Positions 41,933 to 51,044 of a stretch of 64,000 bases of DNA are shown here, piece after piece. The notes beneath the pieces were generated by a model. That model was not told where the DNA came from and searched no databases. It saw only the letters and a program-made list of their open reading frames with translations. The stretch spans positions 357,918 to 421,917 of the forward strand of contig NZ_JNYZ01000004.1 in assembly GCF_000717335.1 (NCBI RefSeq), in the 5' to 3' direction. The position numbers and the translations under genes are program-made. The DNA comes from Amycolatopsis jejuensis (GTDB lineage Bacteria > Actinomycetota > Actinomycetes > Mycobacteriales > Pseudonocardiaceae). The number at the start of each line of letters is the position of its first letter. Within the stretch, counting starts at the first letter, position 1.

Positions 41933-43486
41933 ATGCGCATCGGAATCGACGTCGGCGGTACCAACACCGACGCCGCCGTGCTCGACGGTTCCCGGATCGT
42001 CACGTGGGCGAAGACCGCCACCACCGGCGACGTCCTCACCGGCGTCGCCGAGGCACTCGCGACCGTGGTCGGCCGGGTCGGCACGACCGGAATCGACGCG
42101 GTGGTGATCGGCACGACGCAGTTCCTCAACGCACTCGTCGAGGCTCGCCGGCTCGACCCGGTCGTCGTCCTGCGGATCGCGACCCCGCCGCAGACCCTCG
42201 AACCGCTCGTCGACTGGCCTCCCCGGCTCGCCGCCGCCGTGCGCGCGGAGACCCACGTGGTCGCCGGTGGGCACCAGTTCACCGGAGAACCGTTGCAGGC
42301 ACTGGACGAGGACCGCATCGTCGAGATCGCGCGTGCTTCCGGCCCCGACCGGCAGTACGTCGTCAGCGCCACGTTTTCGCCGGTGAACCAGGAGGCGGAA
42401 ACGGCTGCCCGGGACGCGATCCGCCGGGTACATCCGCACGCTTCGGTCACCCTGTCGCACCAAATCGGCCGGCTTGGCTTGCTGGAACGGGAAAACGCGG
42501 CGGTGCTCAACGCGGCGCTGCGCCCGCTCGCGGACCGGGTCGTCGACGGGTTCACCGGCGCACTCGCCACCCTCGGCCTCGACGCGCCGCTTTTCCTTTC
42601 CCAGAACGACGGCACGGTGATGAACCTGACGCTCGCCCGTGAGTTCCCGATCCTCACCATCGCGTCCGGCCCCACGAACTCGATGCGTGGCGCGGCTTTC
42701 GAATCGGCAGAGCCCGACTGCCTCGTCGTCGACGTCGGCGGCACCACCACCGACGTCGGGCTGCTGCAGGGCGGCTTCCCGCGGGAGTCGGCGATCGCGA
42801 TCGACCTCGCCGGGGTCCGGACGAACTTCCGCATCCCCGACGTCGTTTCGCTCGGCATCGGCGGCGGCAGCCTGGTACGGGAGGAATTCGTGGGTCCGGA
42901 AAGTGTCGGCCACGAACTCACCACGCGCGCGCTCGTCTTCGGCGGCGACACCTTGACTCTCACCGACGTCGCCGTCGCCGCCGGTCTCGCGGACATCGGT
43001 GACCCGAGCCGGGTCGCCCATCTTGCTCCGGACTTCGTCACCCGCGTGATCGACCACGTCCGCGGCCGCATCGCCGAAGCCGTGGAACGCGCCAAGCTCA
43101 GCGCCGAACCCATCCCGCTGGTCGCGGTCGGCGGCGGTGCCTTCGCAGTCGGACGGGAGCTGCCCGGCGTCACCGAGGTACTGCATCCCGAACATTCACC
43201 GGTCGCGAACGCGGTGGGCGCGGCGGCCGCGAACGTCGGCGGCGAGGTCGACCAAGTCTACTCGCTCGCCGAACGCACGCGGGAAAGCGTGCTCACCGAG
43301 GCCCGCGAGAAAGCCCGTACTCGCGCCATCAAGGCCGGTGCGGTGGCGGCGACCGTTCGCATTGTCGACGAGGAAGACCTGCCGCTCGCCTATCTGCCGC
43401 ACGCGACGCGAGTGCGCGTCCGGGCGGTCGGCGACATCGGTTCCTTCGTCCGTTCGAATGAGGAGCAGGCACATGCAGCTCGATGA
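41933..43486 (+). CDS. hydantoinase/oxoprolinase family protein (HyuA-like)
   Basis: 517 residues, shorter than HyuA of two-subunit hydantoinases (about 680). The N-terminal ATP-binding motif is MRIGIDVGGTNTDAAVLDG, the second ATPase motif VVDVGGTTTDVGLLQGG, and VSLGIGGGSLV follows. The family opens cyclic amides such as hydantoins and 5-oxoproline with ATP. No HyuB subunit is present; the next gene is a DUF917 protein, a partner often found with this short type. The start ATG lies behind GGAGGA that overlaps an operator. Confidence 0.87.
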   Translation: MRIGIDVGGTNTDAAVLDGSRIVTWAKTATTGDVLTGVAEALATVVGRVGTTGIDAVVIGTTQFLNALVEARRLDPVVVLRIATPPQTLEPLVDWPPRLAAAVRAETHVVAGGHQFTGEPLQALDEDRIVEIARASGPDRQYVVSATFSPVNQEAETAARDAIRRVHPHASVTLSHQIGRLGLLERENAAVLNAALRPLADRVVDGFTGALATLGLDAPLFLSQNDGTVMNLTLAREFPILTIASGPTNSMRGAAFESAEPDCLVVDVGGTTTDVGLLQGGFPRESAIAIDLAGVRTNFRIPDVVSLGIGGGSLVREEFVGPESVGHELTTRALVFGGDTLTLTDVAVAAGLADIGDPSRVAHLAPDFVTRVIDHVRGRIAEAVERAKLSAEPIPLVAVGGGAFAVGRELPGVTEVLHPEHSPVANAVGAAAANVGGEVDQVYSLAERTRESVLTEAREKARTRAIKAGAVAATVRIVDEEDLPLAYLPHATRVRVRAVGDIGSFVRSNEEQAHAAR

Positions 43487-44546
43487 GACGGTGCTCGACG
43501 ACCTGGTGCTGGGCGCCACCATCCTCGCCGCGGGCGGGGGCGGTGATCCGTATCTCGGCAAGCTGATGGCCCGGCGGTCGATCCGCGAGCACGGCCCGGT
43601 GCAGCTGCTCGACGTCGCCGAGGTACCGGATGACGCCCGGATCGCGTTCGTCGCCGGGATGGGTGCGCCGAGCGTCGTGATCGAAAAACTGCCGCGGGCC
43701 AGTGAAGTCGTCGCTGCACTCGACGTGCTGGAGGAGCATCTCGGGTACCGGTTCACGCATCTCGCGCCCGCCGAGGCTGGTGGGTTGAACGCGGTCATCC
43801 CGGTCACCGCGGCGGCGCTGCGCGGAATTCCCATGCTCGACGCCGACGGGATGGGCCGTGCGTTCCCCTCGCTCGACCTCGTGACCCCGGCGCTCTACGG
43901 CGCTTCCACCACGCCACTGTCCCTTGTGGACGAACATGGCAACCGCGTCGTGATCACCACGGAAACCGGGGATTGGGCGGATCGGGTCGCCCGGGCGGTG
44001 ATGATCACGTCCGGCTGCGTGATGATGTCGGCGCTGTACCCGATGACCGGCGCGCAAGCGAAGGCATGGCTGGTCCGTGGCGCGCTGAGCCTCGCGACCC
44101 GGCTCGGTGAGGTGGTCCGCACGGCCCGGGAGCGGCACGAATCGCCGGTCGACGCGGTGGTCGCGGAACGCGGTGGCGCGCGGCTGTTCGACGGCAAGGT
44201 CGTCGACGTGCGCCGGGCCACCGAGGGCGGCTGGACCGTCGGGGAAGCCGTGCTGCAGGGGCTGGATTCGTTCGAGGGCCGGGAATTCCGTCTCGGTTTC
44301 CGCAACGAGTACCTGGTGGCGTCGCGCGACGGCGGCATCGTCGCCACCACCCCGGACCTGCTGATGGCGCTGGAACTCGAGAACGGCACGCCGATCCCGG
44401 CCGAGGAAATCCGGTACGGCTACCGGGTCGCGGTGATCGGGCTGCCGTGCGACGAACGCTGGCGCAGCGAAGCGGGCTTGCGGGCGGCCGGGCCGCGGAG
44501 GTTCGGCTACGACGTGGACTTCTCGCCGGTGGAGGCTGCCGGATGA
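43473..44546 (+). CDS. DUF917 family protein
   Basis: 357 residues, overlaps the HyuA-like gene by 14 bp. ILAAGGGGDPYLGKLMAR at the start, VAGMGAPSVVIEKLP, and HLAPAEAGGLNAVIPVTAAA are distinctive of DUF917, and DADGMGRAFPSL follows. The function is not established. The constant pairing with HyuA-like proteins suggests a subunit or helper in cyclic-amide opening. Its stop overlaps the amidohydrolase start by 4 bp. Confidence 0.87.
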   Translation: MQLDETVLDDLVLGATILAAGGGGDPYLGKLMARRSIREHGPVQLLDVAEVPDDARIAFVAGMGAPSVVIEKLPRASEVVAALDVLEEHLGYRFTHLAPAEAGGLNAVIPVTAAALRGIPMLDADGMGRAFPSLDLVTPALYGASTTPLSLVDEHGNRVVITTETGDWADRVARAVMITSGCVMMSALYPMTGAQAKAWLVRGALSLATRLGEVVRTARERHESPVDAVVAERGGARLFDGKVVDVRRATEGGWTVGEAVLQGLDSFEGREFRLGFRNEYLVASRDGGIVATTPDLLMALELENGTPIPAEEIRYGYRVAVIGLPCDERWRSEAGLRAAGPRRFGYDVDFSPVEAAG

Positions 44547-45748
44547 CCCGGACGATTCTGCGTGGTGGCAAGGTTTTCGACGGCAGCGGCGTTGCCGACG
44601 GCGACGTGGTGCTGTCGGCCGGCCGGATCGTCGACGTCGGCCCCGGCCTGGACGGTGACGAGGAGATCGACGCCACCGGACTGACCGTGCTGCCCGGGTT
44701 CATCGACTGCCACGTACACCTGATGTTCTCCGGCGTCGACCCGTTCCGGATGCAGCATGAGCCGTTTTCCTACCAGTTCTACGCCGCCGCCCGGAACCTC
44801 GCGACCACTTTGGACACCGGAGTCACGACAGTCCGCGATGCGGGTGGCGCCGACGCGGGCGTCAAGAAAGCCTTGGCAGACGGGCTGATCGAGGGTCCGC
44901 GGCTGCGAACCGCCATCACCGTGCTCGGCCAGACCGGCGGCCACACCGACGGCTGGAGCGCGAGCGGCGAGACGGTACGGCTGCTCGTCCCGCACCCCGG
45001 ACGGCCCGGCATGATCGTGGACGGACCGGACGAAATGCGCCGCCGGGTCCGCGAACTCGTGCGGGCAGGCGCCGACGTCATCAAGATCTGCACGTCCGGC
45101 GGAGTGCTTTCGCCGAGCGACGACCCCCGGCACGCGCACTTTTCCGCCGAGGAGATCGCGGTGTGCGTAGCCGAGGCCACCGCCGCCGGGCTCGACGTCA
45201 TGGCCCACGCACAGGGCGAGGCCGGGGTCAAACAGGCGATCCGCGCCGGAGTCCGTTCGATCGAGCATGGCGTATACCTCGACGACGAGGCCATCGATCT
45301 GTTGCTGGCCAACGGAACCTGGCTGGTCCCGACCCTGATCGCCGGTCGCACCCTCCTGCGCGACGCGGCCGCGGGCGCGGTTCGGCTGCCGTCCGCAGTG
45401 CTGGAGAAAGCCGAAGCGGTGGCTTCTGCGCACCTGGAATCGATCCGTCGCGCCGTCGACGCGGGGGTACCGATCGCACTCGGCACCGACAGCGGCGTCT
45501 TCCCGCACGGCGCAAACCTCGACGAACTGGAACTGCTGACCGAAGCCGGACTGTCCTCTTCGGACGTACTGCGCGCAGGAACCTCTTCGGCAGCACGGCT
45601 TCTCGGGCTCGACGACGGCACCGGCACCGTCGAACCCGGCAAGGCCGCGGACCTCGTACTGGTGCACGGCGATCCCCTCGACCTCACCGGTTACCGCAAA
45701 CGCATCGCCCAGGTCTGGCAGGACGGCCGTCTGGTACGGGCTTTCTGA
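44543..45748 (+). CDS. metal-dependent amidohydrolase
   Basis: 401 residues. Metal ligands: HxH in GFIDCHVHLMF, Lys in ADVIKICTSGG, His in VMAHAQGEAG and SIEHGVYLDD, and Asp in LGTDSGVFPHGANL. This set belongs to the imidazolonepropionase/prolidase-like group (amidohydrolase subtype with carboxylated Lys or single metal). It probably cuts a linear or cyclic amide made in this pathway. It is coupled to the DUF917 gene (ATGA). Confidence 0.9.
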   Translation: MTRTILRGGKVFDGSGVADGDVVLSAGRIVDVGPGLDGDEEIDATGLTVLPGFIDCHVHLMFSGVDPFRMQHEPFSYQFYAAARNLATTLDTGVTTVRDAGGADAGVKKALADGLIEGPRLRTAITVLGQTGGHTDGWSASGETVRLLVPHPGRPGMIVDGPDEMRRRVRELVRAGADVIKICTSGGVLSPSDDPRHAHFSAEEIAVCVAEATAAGLDVMAHAQGEAGVKQAIRAGVRSIEHGVYLDDEAIDLLLANGTWLVPTLIAGRTLLRDAAAGAVRLPSAVLEKAEAVASAHLESIRRAVDAGVPIALGTDSGVFPHGANLDELELLTEAGLSSSDVLRAGTSSAARLLGLDDGTGTVEPGKAADLVLVHGDPLDLTGYRKRIAQVWQDGRLVRAF

Positions 45749-45772
45749 ATTCGATCCCCAGGAGGATTGGTC

Positions 45773-46156
45773 ATGGCACCAGCACCGGAAGAAGTACTCA
45801 CTTTGGCGAAAGAGTGGCTCGCGGCAGGACACCGCCGGGACACCGAATTCATTGCCGCACATTCGTGGACCGAAGACGACAATTTCGTGCACACCGTCGC
45901 CTCCGGCCCGGACAGCGCACTTTCCCTCGGCGATTTCCTGCAGCACCTGCGGGAATATGATCCCCGCGAGGTAGTCCTTTCGAATCCCCGCGGTTTCGCT
46001 TACGACGATTTCGCCTGGGTCTTCGACACTCCACACATCGATCTGCTGGACGAGGGCGTGCTCGAAGCGCGTTTCACTGCGGTCCTGCGCCACGTCGAGG
46101 GGGAATGGAAAGTAGTGCACGCGCATCTCTCCGAAGGCGTTGCACACCAAGCATAA
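45773..46156 (+). CDS. NTF2-like (SnoaL/DUF4440) protein
   Basis: 127 residues; AGGAGG is before the ATG at 45773. Pattern: LTLAKEWLAAGHRRDTEFIA, then LSNPRGFAYDDFAWVFDTPH and VLEARFTAVLRHVEGEWKVV, with HAHLSEGV at the end, as in small SnoaL/DUF4440 proteins. It could be an isomerase or a binding protein. It is the fourth gene of the hyu-like operon, 24 bp after the amidohydrolase. Confidence 0.78.
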   Translation: MAPAPEEVLTLAKEWLAAGHRRDTEFIAAHSWTEDDNFVHTVASGPDSALSLGDFLQHLREYDPREVVLSNPRGFAYDDFAWVFDTPHIDLLDEGVLEARFTAVLRHVEGEWKVVHAHLSEGVAHQA

Positions 46157-46207
46157 CCTGCTTTTCCGGGGGATCCACCATACATTCACCCATCCCTGGA
46201 GGCTGCC

Positions 46208-47572
46208 ATGAAATCGGCGGGTTCTGACGATTTTTCCCTCACCCGGGTCCCGGCCGGCGCTCGTCGCGCATGGTTCGGGATCGCGGTCCAGCGATTCGGC
46301 CAGCTGTCGGCACTGATCCAATTCCTGATCGGTGCGACATTGGGGTTCGGCATGTCGTTCTGGACCGCATTCTGGGCGCTCACGCTCGGTGCATTGGTGA
46401 TCGAACTGGTCTCGGTATTGGTCGGAGTGATCGGCGTACGGGAGGGTCTGCCGACCGCGCTGCTGGCCCGCTGGACGGGCTTCGGCACCGGCGGCGCCGC
46501 CGTGCTTTCACTGATGCTCGGCCTCACCATCACGTTCGCCTTCGGCGTACAGTCCGGCGTTTCGGCCCAGGGCTTGGTCGCCCTGTTCGGCGGACTTCCT
46601 TTGTGGACGTGGGCAATCGTGTTCGGCTTGGCGGTAACCGGCATCGTGCTGTACGGCATGACCTCAATGGCCTGGACCGCCTACCTAGCGGTCCCGGTGT
46701 TCCTCGGCCTGGTCGCCTGGTCGATCGGCACTGAATTGTCGCGACATTCGCTGTCCGAACTGGTGGCCTCGCAGGCCCCCGGCCCACCGATGAGCCTGGG
46801 ACAGGGAACCGCACTGGTCGCCGGTTCGTTCATCGTGGGGGCAGTGATCACGCCGGACATGGCGCGGTTCAACCGCAACGCCCGAGACGTCGTCAAGCAG
46901 ACCGTCGTCGGCGTCACCCTGGGCGAATACGTAATCGGCCTGGCCGGTGTCCTACTGGCACACGCCGCCGGTTCGAGTGACGTCATCGCGATCATCGTGT
47001 CAGCAGTCGGCTGGGTCGGAGTCCTGGTGATCCTGCTGGGAACGATCAAGATCAACGACTGGAACCTGTACAGCGCCAGCCTGGCCCTGGTGTCCTTCAT
47101 CGAGACGATCTTCGGCCGCAAAGTCCACCGCGGCGCAGTAACCATCGCCGTCGGCATACTGGGCAGCATCGCGGCGGCGTTCGGTGCGCTCGATTGGTTC
47201 ACGCAGTACTCGGTCGCACTGGGCTACCTCTTCCCGCCGGTCGCAGGGATCATGCTGGCGGAGTACTTCGTCGTCCGCGCATTCCGCCCGCTGCTGGACG
47301 CAAGCCGCACTTCGGGACAACTGCCGCCGACCGCGCCACGCTGGGTACCGGCAACCCTGGTGGTATGGGCGCTGTCGGCACTGGCAGGTGCGCTGCTGGA
47401 CCTGGGAAGCCCGAGCATCACCGCCTTGGTGACCGCCTTCGCGCTGTACGCGGTGGCGGGAAAGCTGGGCTTGGTCCGGCCGGTGGGGCCACCCGCAGTT
47501 GAGCCCGAGTCGGCCGGTTCCCCGGGACGTCCGGCTCCGGCTCCGGCTCCGGCTGAGGAACACCCCGCCTGA
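46208..47572 (+). CDS. NCS1 family permease (cytosine/purine/hydantoin type)
   Basis: 454 residues, about twelve membrane helices. VQRFGQLSALIQFLIGATLG matches helix 1 of the family, and FIVGAVITPDMARFNRNARD matches the helix 6-7 loop of CodB-like carriers. KINDWNLYSASLALVSF and DWFTQYSVALGYLFPPVAGI follow. It should import a nucleobase- or hydantoin-like ring, which suits the hydrolases upstream. GGAGG stands before the ATG, and the tail is Pro/Ala-rich. It is the last gene of the operon; no clear terminator is visible, only repeat DNA. Confidence 0.88.
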   Translation: MKSAGSDDFSLTRVPAGARRAWFGIAVQRFGQLSALIQFLIGATLGFGMSFWTAFWALTLGALVIELVSVLVGVIGVREGLPTALLARWTGFGTGGAAVLSLMLGLTITFAFGVQSGVSAQGLVALFGGLPLWTWAIVFGLAVTGIVLYGMTSMAWTAYLAVPVFLGLVAWSIGTELSRHSLSELVASQAPGPPMSLGQGTALVAGSFIVGAVITPDMARFNRNARDVVKQTVVGVTLGEYVIGLAGVLLAHAAGSSDVIAIIVSAVGWVGVLVILLGTIKINDWNLYSASLALVSFIETIFGRKVHRGAVTIAVGILGSIAAAFGALDWFTQYSVALGYLFPPVAGIMLAEYFVVRAFRPLLDASRTSGQLPPTAPRWVPATLVVWALSALAGALLDLGSPSITALVTAFALYAVAGKLGLVRPVGPPAVEPESAGSPGRPAPAPAPAEEHPA

Positions 47573-47938
47573 TGTGAGCCGCCGCACGTGCGGGCCCGCC
47601 TGACCGCAACCTCGCCGGGCGGGCCTGCCTGACCGCAGCCTCACCGGGCGGGCCCGCCTGACCGCAACCGCACAGCACGGCCCACTTCACCACGACCGCA
47701 CAGCGCGGGCCCGCCTGACCGCAGCCACAGTCCGGACCTACCCGAACGCAACCGCGCAGCGTGGCCCGCCTGACTGCAACCGCACAGCACGGCCCACTTC
47801 ACCACAACCGCACAGCGCGGGCCCGCCCGAACGCAGCCACAGTCCGGACCTACCCGAACGCAACCGCGCACCGCCAGCCTGCCTGACCGCAGCCGCCCAG
47901 CGCGGGCTGCGACACCGTCCCGGCAATTGCCCCGCCGG
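47573..47938. repeat. GC-rich tandem repeat block, 112-bp unit
   Basis: There is no credible gene. Two copies of a 112-bp unit stand head to tail (47664-47775 and 47776-47887), each starting GCAACCGCACAGCACGGCCC. The unit is itself made of shorter pieces such as GCCCGCCTGACCGCAACCGC, which also appear before 47664. The similarity of the copies suggests recent slippage or unequal crossover. Confidence 0.8.
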
Positions 47939-48205
47939 TCAATCAGGGTTCCGCCGTGCCGAATCCTCCCGCGGGTGAGGCATCGGACGTTGCCGGGCGA
48001 TCGGGTACCGGGCCAGCGGGTGCGCCTCGTCGAGCCGATGCCGAGCCCGGCGGGGCAGGTCGTCGGACGGCGACACCCACCGGCGCGAAGCGGCCTGCCC
48101 CGCGACCTCGCCGGACGAGCGGGCCCGGGCCGCACGGCGCAGGAACAGCAGCGCCAGGACCACGAACACCGCGGCACCGGCCGCCAGGAGCCACCAGCCT
48201 TGCAT
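47939..48205 (-). CDS. small single-span membrane protein
   Basis: 88 residues from the ATG at 48205, with GGGAGG before it. The N-terminus MQGWWLLAAGAAVFVVLALL is one membrane helix, then a basic, Arg-rich tail (FLRRAARARSS, DDLPRRARHRLDEAHPLARY). I recognise no family. It has normal coding bias, while repeat DNA surrounds it on both sides. Longer open frames on this strand are caused by the lack of stops in the repeat DNA. Confidence 0.6.
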   Translation of the reverse strand: MQGWWLLAAGAAVFVVLALLFLRRAARARSSGEVAGQAASRRWVSPSDDLPRRARHRLDEAHPLARYPIARQRPMPHPREDSARRNPD

Positions 48206-48765
48206 GCGTCCTCCCGTCGTGGGTGGTCGCACGCAAGGGTGCCCGCTCCCCCCGCCACGAGCGGGGACGTCCACACGCCCGGGTGACACTCGGATCGGGG
48301 ATTGCCAACCGCCCCGGTGCCACCGATCTCGACAGCCGACCTCGGCCGCCTCGCCGACCGCCCCAGTACCGCCCATCTCGACAGCCGATCTCAACCGCCC
48401 CGCCGACCAGCTTCGCCTGCCAGCCTGACCAGACATCCCGCCAGCAGACCTCACCAGCCTCGCCCGCCAAACTCAGCGGCTAGCCCAACCAGCCAACCCC
48501 GCCAACGGTCCGGCGATTACCCACCACCCCGGTTCCACCAACCCCACCAGCCAACCCCCGCCGACCTCAGCTGCCATCCCGCCACCCGACCTCAGCCGCC
48601 AGCACAGCCTGCCAACCTCCGCCGCCCCCGCCGACCTCAGCTGGCATCCCGCCACCCGGCCTCAGCCGCCAGCCCAGCCAGCCACCCTCTCCGCCAAGCC
48701 AAGCCAAGCCAACCCAAGCCCGCCCCACTCACCGACCGCCCGTAACCCCCGAGCAGCACAACCCC
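48206..48765. repeat. low-complexity C-rich region with a 70-bp direct duplication
   Basis: 560 bp with no convincing gene. The plus strand is C-rich, built from short pieces such as CCGACCTCAGC and CCAACC. A 70-bp unit is duplicated (48557-48626 and 48627-48696), beginning CCCGCCGACCTCAGCTG. Related ATCTCGACAGCCGA pieces lie near 48326 and 48378. The first 100 bp may hold the promoter of the small membrane gene. Confidence 0.7.
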
Positions 48766-49674
48766 TCAAACCCAATAAGGCACCCGCGCCCGATAATTCC
48801 GCAGTACCAGCAACGCAAGGGTCCACCCCACCACCGTCACCGCGCCCACCACCGTCCAATGCGTCCAGCTCTGCTGCTGTCCCACCAGTGGCGCGCGCAC
48901 GATTTCCACGAAGTGGTACACCGGGTTCAGCTGCAGCAGATCCACCGCAACCGACCCGAATCCGTCCCTCGAGGTCTGGTTCATTGCGCGTACCTGGTCC
49001 ATCGACCACATGATCGGCGTCGCGTAGAAGAGCATCGTGATGAAGCTCTGGATCACCGGCGGCACGTCACGAAACCGCGTGGACACCACCCCGAACAGCA
49101 GCACCACCCACGCACCGTTGATCATCACCAGCGCGAGCGCCGGCACCGCGAGCAGGATCGTCCAGCTCAGCCCGGGATGCAGCAGCGCACCCGGCCGGTC
49201 CACCAGGTGGTACGGCTGCGTCAGCTTCCCGAAGAAGATCGCCAGCACGATCACGTACACCACGAGGTTGTGCGCGAGATACAACGTCTGCCGCCACACC
49301 GTGCGCAGCGCGTACACCGAAACCGGCGCCGGAAGCTGTTTGATCATCCCTTCGTTTTCGATGAACGTCGACGAACCCTCAACGATGCAGCCGTTCATGA
49401 AGTTCCACAGGATCAGTCCGGTGGTGATGCTCGGCAGCAGCGTGGAAATGGACGTGCCGAACAGCGCGGAGTTGACCACGCCCAGCGCGAGCGCCGTCAC
49501 CGCCATGCCGACGGTGATCCACAACGGACCCAGCGACGACCGGCGGTACCGCTGCTTGATGTCCTGCCACGCGAGCAATGCCCACAGTTCCCTGGCGCGT
49601 ACTCCGGCCTGCAGGTCGGCGAACGCGCGGCGGAAGCTTTTCGAGGCCGCGTCGATCGCGGGCGGAGCGGTCAT
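48766..49674 (-). CDS. ABC-2 type polysaccharide-export permease
   Basis: 302 residues with six membrane helices. WALLAWQDIKQRYRRSSLGP at the start is the TagG/Wzm/RfbD-type signature, then LWNFMNGCIVEGSSTFIENE and VSTRFRDVPPVIQSFITMLF. Such permeases export wall polysaccharides (galactan, O-antigen, teichoic acid) with an ATPase subunit. No ATPase gene is adjacent, so the partner lies elsewhere. It diverges from the adenylate-forming enzyme across 56 bp. Confidence 0.88.
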   Translation of the reverse strand: MTAPPAIDAASKSFRRAFADLQAGVRARELWALLAWQDIKQRYRRSSLGPLWITVGMAVTALALGVVNSALFGTSISTLLPSITTGLILWNFMNGCIVEGSSTFIENEGMIKQLPAPVSVYALRTVWRQTLYLAHNLVVYVIVLAIFFGKLTQPYHLVDRPGALLHPGLSWTILLAVPALALVMINGAWVVLLFGVVSTRFRDVPPVIQSFITMLFYATPIMWSMDQVRAMNQTSRDGFGSVAVDLLQLNPVYHFVEIVRAPLVGQQQSWTHWTVVGAVTVVGWTLALLVLRNYRARVPYWV

Positions 49675-49730
49675 ACTGCGAACGTAGCCGGGATCCGCGG
49701 TCCCGGCCAACACGCCGCTACGGTGTGCCG

Positions 49731-51044
49731 GTGAGCTTTTTCCTGTCCCGCGTCCTTTCCGCGCTCCGCGACGGCGGCGAAACCGTGCTGTTCCACCACG
49801 ACGGCACCACGATGACCTACCGCGCCGCAGCAGACCTGCTGACCCGGCTGTCCGGCGGGCTCACGCAGTACCGGAACATGATCGCGATCGACGCCCCCAA
49901 CCGGCCGGAGGTCGTCCTCACCCAGCTCGCCGCCCAGCTACGCGGGCTGGAAGTGGTGCTCATCGCCGCGTCCGCAAGCCGTCCGGCCCGCGCGGCCGCC
50001 CTCGCCGCCACCGGCGCCACCCTCCTCACCGATACCGATCTCGACAGTCTTGCAAAAAGTCCGTCCATTCCGGACTCCCTCCCCGACCGCGTCACCACCA
50101 TTTTCCCCAGCGGCGGCACCACCGGAACCCCCAAACTCATCCGGCACAGCGGCATTTACGACGGCATGGCCCACATCTTCCGCCCGGACGGCACCAAAAC
50201 CGCCCTCGTCACCGCACCGCTCACGCACATGACCGGCAACGCCGCCGTCCTCGGCGCACTGTGCTGCGGAAATACCGTGGTACTGCACCGAGAATTCAAC
50301 GCGACCGAAGTACTGGCCGACATCGAACGACACCGCGTCACCACACTTTCCCTTACCCCACCAAGACTCGCCACACTCCTGCAACAACAGTCCACAACGG
50401 ACACGTCAAGTGTGCAACAGCTTTCCCTCGGCGCCGCACCCCTGCCGCCACAACGAATGGCCGAGGCGCTCAAGAGGTTCGGACCAGTCGTCGGCCAAGG
50501 TTACGGTCTCACCGAAGCCCCGATGATCGCCAGTATTTCCGCGGAAGAAGTCCTCGCCCGCCCCGAGCTGCTCGGGTCCGTCGGCCGCATCGTGCCCGGA
50601 ATGGAAGCCCGGATCGAAAACGGCGAGGTTCTCGTCCGCGGACTGTCCATGATGGACGGTTACCACGGCAGCCCGCCCATCGGCGACGGCTGGCTGCACA
50701 CCGGCGACCTAGGCCACTTCGACGCCGACGGTTACCTCTTCCTCCACGACCGCATCGACGACGTCATCATCACCGGCGAGCACGGCACCAAGGTCGCTTC
50801 GACCACAGTGGAGCAAGCACTTCTCAGTCACCCCAACATAACCGCGGCCGCCGTGGTCGCCAACGGAGACCGGCTGCACGCCGTGGTCGTCGCCAAGACC
50901 AGGACCACCACAGAAGAGCTCAAGGCCCACGTTCACCAAGAACTGGGAAAAGAGCATTTCGTACCGTCCACAGTGGAGTTCCGAGCAGAACTCCCCCTCA
51001 CCCCAGTGGGCAAAGTGGACAAACGACAGCTCATCCCACGTTGA
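49731..51044 (+). CDS. short class I adenylate-forming enzyme (AMP-binding)
   Basis: 437 residues from the GTG at 49731 (GTG 49725 also possible); shorter than the usual 500-550. Core motifs are IFPSGGTTGTPKLI (A3), GYGLTEAPM (A5), GWLHTGDLGHFD (A7), DRIDDVIITGEHG (A8) and PLTPVGKVDKRQL with the catalytic Lys (A10). It activates a carboxylic acid as AMP ester for CoA or another acceptor. There is no carrier protein or synthase nearby, so its pathway is not clear. Its end overlaps the ClC stop by 14 bp on the other strand. Confidence 0.85.
   Translation: MSFFLSRVLSALRDGGETVLFHHDGTTMTYRAAADLLTRLSGGLTQYRNMIAIDAPNRPEVVLTQLAAQLRGLEVVLIAASASRPARAAALAATGATLLTDTDLDSLAKSPSIPDSLPDRVTTIFPSGGTTGTPKLIRHSGIYDGMAHIFRPDGTKTALVTAPLTHMTGNAAVLGALCCGNTVVLHREFNATEVLADIERHRVTTLSLTPPRLATLLQQQSTTDTSSVQQLSLGAAPLPPQRMAEALKRFGPVVGQGYGLTEAPMIASISAEEVLARPELLGSVGRIVPGMEARIENGEVLVRGLSMMDGYHGSPPIGDGWLHTGDLGHFDADGYLFLHDRIDDVIITGEHGTKVASTTVEQALLSHPNITAAAVVANGDRLHAVVVAKTRTTTEELKAHVHQELGKEHFVPSTVEFRAELPLTPVGKVDKRQLIPR

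Noticed and set aside
47641..48276. Minus-strand frame with Gly-rich collagen-like repeats
   Set aside because: The repeats come from tandem DNA units; a shorter real gene with a ribosome site (47939-48205) lies in a different frame.
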